Shown here piece after piece: positions 1-5,040 of a stretch of 5,040 nt of DNA. The position numbers and the translations under genes were made by a program. The first letter of the stretch is position 1; each line of letters opens with the position of its first letter. Under the pieces are notes generated by a model. That model was not told the DNA's origin. It saw nothing but the letters and a program-made list of their open reading frames with translations, and made no database searches. The DNA comes from an archaeon (GTDB lineage Archaea; Asgardarchaeota; Hermodarchaeia; Hermodarchaeales; Hermodarchaeaceae), in assembly GCA_016550415.1 (NCBI GenBank), contig JABXGU010000402.1, positions 1 through 5,040 on the forward strand, in the 5' to 3' direction.

Positions 1-53
1 CTTTGTCCATAACGAAGCTTGACTTTCACTTCTCTCACGGCTCAGTACTCAAG

Positions 54-1589
54 TTAAGATAGACGGGCAAAAACCTTTGCCTTCTGTAGGGCAGTATAGG
101 CATCAGAGTGAATATCATAGAGTTTGTCATAGAGTGCTCGAAGTTTAGGAGATGGAGTATATTGTTCACCAACCCTAACCATCTTTTCTGAAGCTTCCAC
201 CACATTCCCATATATCCCACCACCCACACTAGCTAAGATGGCAGCTCCAAGAGCGGTTGCCTCTTCAATCTGGCTTCTTTGTACAATTAATTTACAAATG
301 TCGGCTAGAATCTGATTCCAAACGGTGCTGCGTGTAGCGCCTCCTGTAATTCGCAACTCTTCCAAAGGTATGCCCAACTCTTTCATGGCTTCAAGATTGC
401 GGCGTACTTCGAAGGAGGTTCCCTCCATAATGGCACGAATAAGGTCGACCCGTTCATGACCGAGTGCTAGCCCAAGGATAACTCCACGTGCAGTCGGGTC
501 CCAATAGGGTGCACCTGCACCAACAAAATAAGGTAGTAATAAAATTCCCTTTGCTCCAGGTGGAGATCGACTAGCTTGTTCATTCATTAACTCGTATGCA
601 TCTGCATCCAATAACTTGGCTAATTGCTTCTCTTCTTCACAGAATTGGTCACGGAACCACCGGTAGACAATACCGCTTGTGAAAATGCTAGCTTCTACAA
701 CCCACTTGCCTGGCATAGCATGGCAACTACAAAGTAATCGGTGTTCGGGGTGAAATATCGGCTTGTCCTCATATGCAAGAATGAATGTGCCAGTACCAAT
801 AGTTGCTTTGACCCGTCCTGGCTTTACAACACCTACCCCTAATGCACCACATTGTTGGTCTCCTCCACCAACAACCACGGGGAGATCCTCTGGGAGACCT
901 GTTTCTTGTGCTGCTTTTCTAGTTACTTTGCCAATTACTGTTCCAGAAGGATAGGGTGTTGGTAGTAATTCTTTCGGGATGCCCATGGTGTTGCAAATTT
1001 TCCCAGACCATTCCATTCGTTCTACTGAGAAGAGCATGGTTCGTGATGCATTACTGTAATCGGTTGCAAATTCTCCTGTTAAATGATGGAGAATAAAGTC
1101 ATGAACTAAAAGGAACTTGTATGTTGAACGATAACAATCAGGTTGCTCTTCTTTGAACCAAAGTATCTTTGGTGCAGAAAAGTAGGGATCTATGGTGAGC
1201 CCAGTTTCTTGATATATTCTATTTGCACCCAATTGTTCCCGAATCCAGTTACATTGTGGGATGGTTCTTCGATCTTGCCAGACTATGGCATTATGAAGTG
1301 ATGTTCCTTTTTCATCAACTGGTACAATGGTCTCTCGCTGGTTAGTGACACCAACTGCTACTAACTGAGAAATTTGATTACCAAGTGCTTTCATCGTGGC
1401 CTGACATGTTTCGCAAGTAGTCTCCCACCAATCGATGGCGTCCTGTTCAACCCAAGCAGGTCGTGGAAAGATAGAGGAGTATTCCCTGTGGTTCTGAATT
1501 ATCAGATTTCCATTTTCCGCATTAAAAATAGCGGTCCGTGTGCCACTAGTTCCAACATCAATAGCTACTACAAGGTTTTGGCCACTCAT
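54..1589 (-). CDS. glpK: FGGY-family carbohydrate kinase, probable glycerol kinase
   Basis: A cytosolic sugar/polyol kinase of 511 residues, close to the usual length of about 500 for glycerol kinase, expected to convert glycerol and ATP to glycerol 3-phosphate. The N-terminal FGGY domain opens with the phosphate-binding DVGTSGTRTAIF (residues 11-22). The glycerol contacts of the E. coli enzyme can all be matched: R85-E86 in VTNQRET, W104 in AIVWQDRR, Y136 in DPYFSA, D244-Q245 in GGGDQQ and F269 in GTGTF. The C-terminal domain has GAPYWDPTARG and the nucleotide-binding ITGGATRSTVWNQILADI (about 414-431), which looks more like xylulokinases than classical glycerol kinases. A GTG three codons upstream (1598) is open, but it lies inside an AGGTG ribosome-binding motif six bases before the ATG at 1589, so I chose the ATG. 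It is divergent from the sirtuin gene. The family is certain. Glycerol as substrate is well supported by the pocket, with another polyol or sugar as the alternative. Confidence 0.9.
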   Translation of the reverse strand: MSGQNLVVAIDVGTSGTRTAIFNAENGNLIIQNHREYSSIFPRPAWVEQDAIDWWETTCETCQATMKALGNQISQLVAVGVTNQRETIVPVDEKGTSLHNAIVWQDRRTIPQCNWIREQLGANRIYQETGLTIDPYFSAPKILWFKEEQPDCYRSTYKFLLVHDFILHHLTGEFATDYSNASRTMLFSVERMEWSGKICNTMGIPKELLPTPYPSGTVIGKVTRKAAQETGLPEDLPVVVGGGDQQCGALGVGVVKPGRVKATIGTGTFILAYEDKPIFHPEHRLLCSCHAMPGKWVVEASIFTSGIVYRWFRDQFCEEEKQLAKLLDADAYELMNEQASRSPPGAKGILLLPYFVGAGAPYWDPTARGVILGLALGHERVDLIRAIMEGTSFEVRRNLEAMKELGIPLEELRITGGATRSTVWNQILADICKLIVQRSQIEEATALGAAILASVGGGIYGNVVEASEKMVRVGEQYTPSPKLRALYDKLYDIHSDAYTALQKAKVFARLS

Positions 1590-1595
1590 GTAAAG

Positions 1596-1600
1596 CACCT
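1596..1600 (-). promoter_or_regulatory. Ribosome-binding site of the kinase gene (decides the start)
   Basis: On the minus strand the sequence reads AGGTG, then six bases, then ATG at 1589. The match to the 16S anti-Shine-Dalgarno end and the spacing are good. The same bases contain the upstream in-frame GTG, so that GTG is better read as part of the ribosome-binding site than as the initiation codon. Confidence 0.65.
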
Positions 1601-1631
1601 TGAATCATACAAAGCATTAACATTCTATTAT

Positions 1632-1652
1632 TAGCTTATGTGCCATAAGCTA
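1632..1652. promoter_or_regulatory. Perfect 9-bp inverted repeat in the divergent promoter region, candidate operator
   Basis: TAGCTTATG (1632-1640), a three-base spacer TGC, and CATAAGCTA (1644-1652) form a perfect dyad. Its centre at 1642 is 53 bases from the kinase ATG and 59 bases from the sirtuin GTG, almost midway between the divergent genes. AT-rich stretches that could serve as TATA elements flank it on both sides: about 1625-1634 towards the kinase and about 1650-1658 towards the sirtuin. Each would put a transcription start some 15-20 bases before its gene. An operator for a dimeric regulator acting on both promoters is a reasonable reading. An RNA hairpin is less likely, because the repeat would lie upstream of both inferred transcript starts. 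No known regulator motif is recognised. Confidence 0.45.
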
Positions 1653-1689
1653 TTGATTGAACAACACATCAAATTAGCCATGACAAGAT

Positions 1690-1693
1690 GGTG
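1690..1693 (+). promoter_or_regulatory. Probable ribosome-binding site of the sirtuin gene
   Basis: GGTG lies seven bases ahead of the GTG start at 1701. It is a short Shine-Dalgarno core of the kind common in archaea and supports the non-ATG start. An in-frame stop (TAA, 1695-1697) lies between this motif and the start codon, so translation cannot begin further upstream. Confidence 0.5.
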
Positions 1694-1700
1694 CTAAATC

Positions 1701-2462
1701 GTGTCAGAGACCCAGATTCAAAGGGCAGCCCAACTTATCATCAAGTCCTCTTCTACTGTTGTTCTTACGGGCGCAGGTGTTTCCACCGAGAGTGGCATCC
1801 CCGATTTTAGAGGACCAAATGGGCTATGGACAAAAGTGGATCCAGCAAAGTTTGCCAGCATTGATGCTTTCCTTAGTGATCCAAAGGGGTGGTGGCTGAC
1901 GGCTCTTAATTTATCGCCTGTGCTTATGGGTGCAAAACCCAATATTGTGCATAAGATTTTGGCAAAGCTGGAAAAGATGAATCTAATCCACTGGCTCGTT
2001 ACTCAGAATGTTGATGGGCTTCACAAAAGGGCAGGAAGTGAGAAGGTTCTAGAGGTTCATGGTAGTCTGTGGAGTGCCAGTTGCATCGTTTGCCATGCTC
2101 AAGTAGGTAGACATTACTTAGAGAAAGCAATCAAGAAGCATTGGATACCTCCAACATGTCCAGAGTGTGGTGGAATCTTAAAAATCGATGCTGTACTTTT
2201 CGGGGAAGCTCTTCCTCGTGAAGTAATGGCGCAAGCTGTTCAAGCCGCACGTGACTGCCAGTTATTCGTAGTTGTTGGCTCATCGCTTCTTGTATATCCG
2301 GTTGCAACTTTGCCAAGTATTGCTCGACAAAGTGGTGCAAATCTCATTATTATCAATCAAGAAGAGACACCCTTTGACGATGTTGCGGATTTGGTTTTTC
2401 ACGGTAGGGCTGGAGATATACTAACTCAAATATCAAAGGCTGTGAAGAAGACACACCGTTAG
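1701..2462 (+). CDS. Sir2-family NAD-dependent protein deacylase (sirtuin)
   Basis: A cytosolic sirtuin of 253 residues that should remove acetyl (acyl) groups from lysines of proteins while consuming NAD+, giving nicotinamide and O-acyl-ADP-ribose. All core motifs are present in order: TGAGVS (23-28) and GIPDFRG (32-38) of the NAD site, TQNVDGLH (101-108) with Q102, N103 and D105, catalytic H120 in EVHGS, four zinc cysteines C128, C131, C153 and C156, FGE (167-169), GSSLLVYP (193-200) and INQ (218-220). The Y-x-x-R pair of SIRT5-type desuccinylases is not apparent in the substrate loop (about 46-75), so a deacetylase is more likely. The usual proline before DVV in R/K-P-D is isoleucine here (K161-I162-D163). 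The start is GTG: an in-frame TAA lies two codons upstream and the first internal ATG is far past the NAD motif. It is divergent from the kinase and followed by a T-rich tract. In archaea such enzymes are known to deacetylate the chromatin protein Alba and metabolic enzymes; the target here is unknown. Confidence 0.95.
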   Translation: MSETQIQRAAQLIIKSSSTVVLTGAGVSTESGIPDFRGPNGLWTKVDPAKFASIDAFLSDPKGWWLTALNLSPVLMGAKPNIVHKILAKLEKMNLIHWLVTQNVDGLHKRAGSEKVLEVHGSLWSASCIVCHAQVGRHYLEKAIKKHWIPPTCPECGGILKIDAVLFGEALPREVMAQAVQAARDCQLFVVVGSSLLVYPVATLPSIARQSGANLIIINQEETPFDDVADLVFHGRAGDILTQISKAVKKTHR

Positions 2463-2477
2463 GCTAGTTCTACCATC

Positions 2478-2493
2478 TTTTTCTGTATTTTTT
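2478..2493 (+). terminator. Oligo-T tracts after the sirtuin gene, probable terminator
   Basis: Two T runs, five bases (2478-2482) and six bases (2488-2493), begin 16 bases after the sirtuin stop codon, with no stable hairpin before them. Archaeal transcription typically ends at such oligo-T tracts. If this one is active, the sirtuin and the flavin reductase are separate transcripts despite their shared direction. A bacterial reading would make this merely T-rich spacer. Confidence 0.45.
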
Positions 2494-2544
2494 GAGTAAC
2501 GACTTTTATTGTGAATGTACCATAGTATTCTATTGATGGTTATT

Positions 2545-3060
2545 ATGAAGCAGATTGTAGAAGATAAGGAAGGCATGCGCGCATTTCCACAGTTTCCACT
2601 AGCTCTTGTAACTATGCCGGGACAACCACCAAACATTATTGTTGTTGCGTTAATTCATATCTTTTCATTCAAACCATTCATGTTAGGAGTTGGCATAGGG
2701 CAAAGTCGTTATAGCTATGAACTGCTGAAGGCAAGCAAGGATTTTGTTGTAAATATTCCTACTAAAGAGCTACTTGACCAAGTTCACTTTTGTGGAACAG
2801 AATCAGGGCGTGATGTGGACAAATTTGAGAAAACACATTTCAAAGATGTTGTCGCTCAAGAAGTCGAATCTCCAATCATCGATGAATGCCCAGTTAATTA
2901 TGAATGCAAAATAGTTCAAACCATGGAAACAGGCGATCATACATGGTTTATTGGCGAAGTTCTAGTAATTCATAAAGACGTTAGTTATTCTCGTGAAATG
3001 GCACTTAGTTATTGGGCTGGTGAATACCGTCTACCAGGCAGTGTAATTCGACGACGCTAG
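2545..3060 (+). CDS. Flavin reductase-family protein (FMN-binding split barrel)
   Basis: A 171-residue soluble protein resembling the flavin reductase-like / flavoredoxin family. These proteins bind FMN in a split beta-barrel, usually as dimers, and move electrons between NAD(P)H, flavin or other carriers. Visible family features are FPLALV (17-22), PPNIIVVAL (28-36), SFKPFMLGVGIGQSRYSYEL (41-60, the flavin phosphate/isoalloxazine segment), FVVNIPT (67-73), CGTESGRDVDKFEKT (83-97), ECPVNYECK (114-122) and the GDHTWFIGEV strand (130-139) that closes the barrel. The C-terminal YWAGEYRLPG fits the usual YxGGxYxxxG ending. Alternative in-frame ATGs lie at 2515, 2536 and 2575. I chose 2545 because the resulting N-terminus, MKQIVEDKEG followed by MRAFPQ, has the length and style of relatives. 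No start has a strong ribosome-binding site. The electron donor and partner cannot be read from the sequence, and no partner gene is adjacent. Confidence 0.87.
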   Translation: MKQIVEDKEGMRAFPQFPLALVTMPGQPPNIIVVALIHIFSFKPFMLGVGIGQSRYSYELLKASKDFVVNIPTKELLDQVHFCGTESGRDVDKFEKTHFKDVVAQEVESPIIDECPVNYECKIVQTMETGDHTWFIGEVLVIHKDVSYSREMALSYWAGEYRLPGSVIRRR

Positions 3061-3071
3061 ATTATTCAATT

Positions 3072-3090
3072 ATATTCAGTTAATGAATAT
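3072..3090. terminator. AT-rich hairpin in the convergent spacer, possible bidirectional terminator
   Basis: ATATTCA (3072-3078), a five-base loop GTTAA, and TGAATAT (3084-3090) form a perfect 7-bp stem in the 32-base gap between two genes that end facing each other. The position suits a shared terminator. The stem is AT-rich and no T run follows on either strand, so it is not a textbook intrinsic terminator. Confidence 0.35.
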
Positions 3091-3092
3091 GT

Positions 3093-4820
3093 TCAGTGTC
3101 GAAGACGATATTGATGTTCATGATTAGCATAGTGAAGCTCACGTGGAACATCCTCACTACCGGATACGACTGGAAGAAGGCTAATATGATTCTTGCTCCG
3201 GTTCTTAATGGATTCAGGTAGTTCCTTTTCGAATGGGTGTGAAAAGGGTAACAAGAATCTATAGTCCTTTCCAAAGATGCCAGCTATGCGAGTCATCAAT
3301 CGTTTTGAATGCCCGCCATGTTTCCATTTGTAATAACTAAGATAGAGGAAACCTCCTACAACCTTGATGAGCTGTCGGGCAAGAGGATTCATAAAATACG
3401 GTGTTAGCCAGTCATCACGCCAATGGTGAAGATTATGCTCCCAACACTCAATGAAAACCTGCCATTGAAGATCAGAAAGGCGATTAAGATTAATGGTCTT
3501 TTCCTTCCTAAGTGCGCAATCTTCAAGTGACACAAAGAAGAGTGGAACGAAGAAAGTGTGAAATTTACGCATCCTGTGTATTAAATCAAGGGTGTACAGT
3601 ACATCTTCTTCAGTTTCCTTGGGAAGACCAGTGACTAGCGTGCAGAGTGGTACCCAATTTGAATCATTGAGAATGCCATAAGCTTCACAAACGATTTCTG
3701 GCCACTGGCTTACATTATAGGGTAGGGCTTTTCCTCGCATATGTTCTTGCATCAGGCGAGGACTGCCAGTTTCAACTCCTGTTTCAATAGTAATCACAGG
3801 ATTTCCCTTATACTTGTAACGACATTTATCAGCCATGATCTCGGCTATTTCTTGGGGCATCTTAGGATCCACAATGGCAGGTGCAAGAGAACAATGGGCT
3901 GTCTGAATAACGGATACTCCTGGCTCATTGGCTATTGCCTTGTAAAGATTAATCACCGCTTTATGGTTGGGCAGAAAACGCTCCTTGGAACCATAGAGAA
4001 AGACATCATCTGTGTTGAGGAGAATCATATCTGCCCCTGTTCGGAGATTGACTCGGACCTCATGCAAAATCTTATCAATGGAAAAATTTCGCCGATTCTT
4101 CATTGTGGGCGAGCAAAACTGACACCCTCTTCCACATCCTCGTGAAATTTCCACTGCACCATATATTGATCCATTTCGTATAGTAACGATATCCTCATCA
4201 CTTGGCCGCTCAGCTATTACCACTGGCGGTATCTCTTCTCCTTTGATTGCTTTTTCAAAAAGCTTTGGTGCAGTTTTCTCAGATTCACCCATAACAATGC
4301 AGTCAAACCCATATTGCCTTCGAAGCTTTGGATTCTTTAGCTGCCAAGAACCCGCGCCTCCCAATATCTTCGTGGAATTATATTTCTGAAAAGCGGGCTG
4401 CTTCATCAGCCTCCAGAATTCTAATCCTGTCGCTGCTACACCTCCCAATCCCGCAAAGGATGTGTAGGTTAAACTCACATAGGCCATCCCAAGTGGATCC
4501 ATACTTGAAACGCCAATAACTCTGGTTTTTGGTCCTGTAACCTTTGAGAGCTGGTTTGGATGAACAGTGATAACATCTTCTTCATCAAAGCCATTTGCTA
4601 GCAATGCACCTTCGATTTTTCTCAGACCATAGGGTGCATAAGGAGCAGAATAATCAGGATTGGGTTTGTCTGGCTTAAACGCATTGTTCATCAAAAAGCC
4701 AGGGGATAAGCGTGAAGGAAACCCGCCAACAAAGGCAATAAATGGATCCGCATCCCAACCTGCCATCTCGGCCTTTGATGCAGTTAGTACAATTTTCTTA
4801 CCACCGTTATGAGCAACCAT
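3093..4820 (-). CDS. Radical SAM protein with N-terminal B12-binding-like region, substrate unknown
   Basis: A 575-residue protein of the B12-binding-domain radical SAM type. The [4Fe-4S] motif is CxxxCxxC: C229, C233 and C236 in EISRGCGRGCQFC. It should bind S-adenosylmethionine and generate a 5'-deoxyadenosyl radical. Residues about 55-215 look like the Rossmann-type cobalamin-binding region of this class: APYGLRKIEGALLANGF (60-78), VIGVSSMDPLG (101-111), KILGGAGSW (151-159) and FDCIVMGESEKTAPKLF (172-188). The cobalamin-ligand motif DxHxxG is not visible, so B12 binding is uncertain. Further radical SAM barrel elements are MILLNTDDVFLYG (265-277), ITIETGVETGSPRL (343-356, the SAM-contacting GxExG-like strand) and LVTGLPKETEED (395-406). 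The C-terminal part (about 440-530) is rich in W, Y, F and H. The ATG follows GAGG by ten bases, and an in-frame stop lies just upstream (4833-4835), so this start is firm. Methylation, C-C bond formation or lipid/cofactor modification are all possible; no named function can be assigned. Confidence 0.88.
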   Translation of the reverse strand: MVAHNGGKKIVLTASKAEMAGWDADPFIAFVGGFPSRLSPGFLMNNAFKPDKPNPDYSAPYAPYGLRKIEGALLANGFDEEDVITVHPNQLSKVTGPKTRVIGVSSMDPLGMAYVSLTYTSFAGLGGVAATGLEFWRLMKQPAFQKYNSTKILGGAGSWQLKNPKLRRQYGFDCIVMGESEKTAPKLFEKAIKGEEIPPVVIAERPSDEDIVTIRNGSIYGAVEISRGCGRGCQFCSPTMKNRRNFSIDKILHEVRVNLRTGADMILLNTDDVFLYGSKERFLPNHKAVINLYKAIANEPGVSVIQTAHCSLAPAIVDPKMPQEIAEIMADKCRYKYKGNPVITIETGVETGSPRLMQEHMRGKALPYNVSQWPEIVCEAYGILNDSNWVPLCTLVTGLPKETEEDVLYTLDLIHRMRKFHTFFVPLFFVSLEDCALRKEKTINLNRLSDLQWQVFIECWEHNLHHWRDDWLTPYFMNPLARQLIKVVGGFLYLSYYKWKHGGHSKRLMTRIAGIFGKDYRFLLPFSHPFEKELPESIKNRSKNHISLLPVVSGSEDVPRELHYANHEHQYRLRH

Positions 4821-4830
4821 AGAGTTGGAA

Positions 4831-4834
4831 CCTC
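4831..4834 (-). promoter_or_regulatory. Probable ribosome-binding site of the radical SAM gene
   Basis: The minus strand reads GAGG, then ten bases, then the ATG at 4820. The spacing is slightly long. Together with the in-frame TGA at 4833-4835, which overlaps the motif, it fixes this ATG as the first usable start. Confidence 0.45.
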
Positions 4835-5040
4835 AAGCTAAATCTATACTCCATCGTACAAGAATGGTAGTACTTCTTTTCTATCCAAAGTGTAATCCGA
4901 AAGATTATCCTCTCGCATTATTTCAAGGTTATTATCTTTTTCTCTGTTACCTTCTTCCAATATTTCATCAATTTAACTAGTTTCAGCGTCCATATTAGTG
5001 AATATCATTTCCACTGGACACTATGCTAATCTAGTTTGCA
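4835..5040. other. AT-rich stretch upstream of the radical SAM gene with no convincing gene
   Basis: About 200 bases hold the upstream control region of the radical SAM gene and no supported gene. On the minus strand, 42 codons are open from 4972 down to a TAG at 4844-4846, giving a charged peptide that ends in LPFLYDGV. A TAA sits directly in front of them (4973-4975). Beyond that TAA another 13 open codons start at a GTG (5012-5014), with a TAG two codons before it. The stretch could be a decayed small gene or chance reading of a purine-rich strand. No clear TATA element with proper spacing to the ATG at 4820 stands out; TATAGATTTA on the minus strand (4839-4848) is close to the gene for a promoter whose transcript also carries the ribosome-binding site. 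Confidence 0.4.

Noticed and set aside
1..10. Possible start of another minus-strand gene (ATG GAC AAA) 43 bases after the kinase stop
   Set aside because: Only three codons are inside the window and no ribosome-binding motif stands at the proper distance, so a gene cannot be supported.
1374..1634. An 86-codon plus-strand open frame running from the kinase gene into the divergent spacer
   Set aside because: Most of it is antisense to the well-supported kinase N-terminal domain, and the tail is AT-rich promoter sequence with no protein-like character.
1653..1672. Second inverted repeat TTGAT / ATCAA next to the central dyad
   Set aside because: The arms are five bases with a ten-base gap, which is expected by chance in AT-rich sequence. 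It is not reported as a second operator.
2433..2636. A 67-codon minus-strand open frame covering the sirtuin-reductase spacer
   Set aside because: It overlaps the ends of two genes on the other strand, has no family resemblance, and the spacer is better explained by a T-rich terminator and a promoter.
3741..4145. A 134-codon open frame on the plus strand inside the radical SAM gene
   Set aside because: It lies wholly antisense to a gene with clear family motifs, its translation has no recognisable domain, and it has no ribosome-binding site of note. It is a shadow of the real gene.
5000..5008. GTGAATATCAT shared between the left end (about 109-119) and the right end (about 4998-5008) of the window
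   Set aside because: An 11-base match, with one copy inside the kinase coding sequence, is easily chance. There is no flanking similarity, target duplication or attachment-site context.
1..5040. CRISPR array, tRNA or rRNA gene, insertion sequence, riboswitch
   Set aside because: No regularly spaced repeats, no cloverleaf with a TTCRANY-type arm, no transposase motif or terminal inverted repeat pair, and no long structured leader were seen in the spacers, which are mostly about 30-220 bases.

Overview
The window carries four protein-coding genes in a '<- -> -> <-' layout, with short spacers and no RNA gene, insertion sequence, CRISPR array or phage gene that I can see. It looks like ordinary chromosome of moderate-to-low GC. 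An archaeon is my best guess. The reasons are SD-like GGTG/AGGTG motifs a few bases ahead of two starts, an oligo-T tract rather than a hairpin-plus-T terminator after one gene, and the overall look of the B12-type radical SAM protein and the hybrid FGGY kinase. This is inference from sequence style, not a placement, and a bacterial origin is not excluded.

Region by region: (1) Positions 54-1589, minus strand, encode an FGGY-family carbohydrate kinase whose substrate pocket matches glycerol kinase residue for residue. (2) Positions 1590-1700 form a divergent promoter region with a near-central perfect 9-bp inverted repeat. (3) Positions 1701-2462, plus strand, encode a complete Sir2-type NAD-dependent protein deacylase with a GTG start. 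(4) A T-rich probable terminator follows, and then a flavin-reductase-family FMN-binding protein on the plus strand (2545-3060, start not fully certain). (5) A 32-base convergent spacer holds a small AT-rich hairpin. (6) Positions 3093-4820, minus strand, encode a 575-residue radical SAM protein with an N-terminal B12-binding-like region. (7) Positions 4821-5040 hold no convincing gene, only a short open stretch that a stop codon interrupts.

The genes do not form an obvious pathway. Kinase and sirtuin are divergently arranged and could share control through the inverted repeat. Kinase (glycerol to glycerol 3-phosphate), sirtuin (NAD+) and flavin reductase (flavin/NAD(P)H) all touch central redox or carbon metabolism, but co-function is only a guess. 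I found no clear evidence of a new multi-gene system. The best leads are the radical SAM enzyme of unknown substrate, the palindrome between the divergent genes, and the mixed-character kinase.
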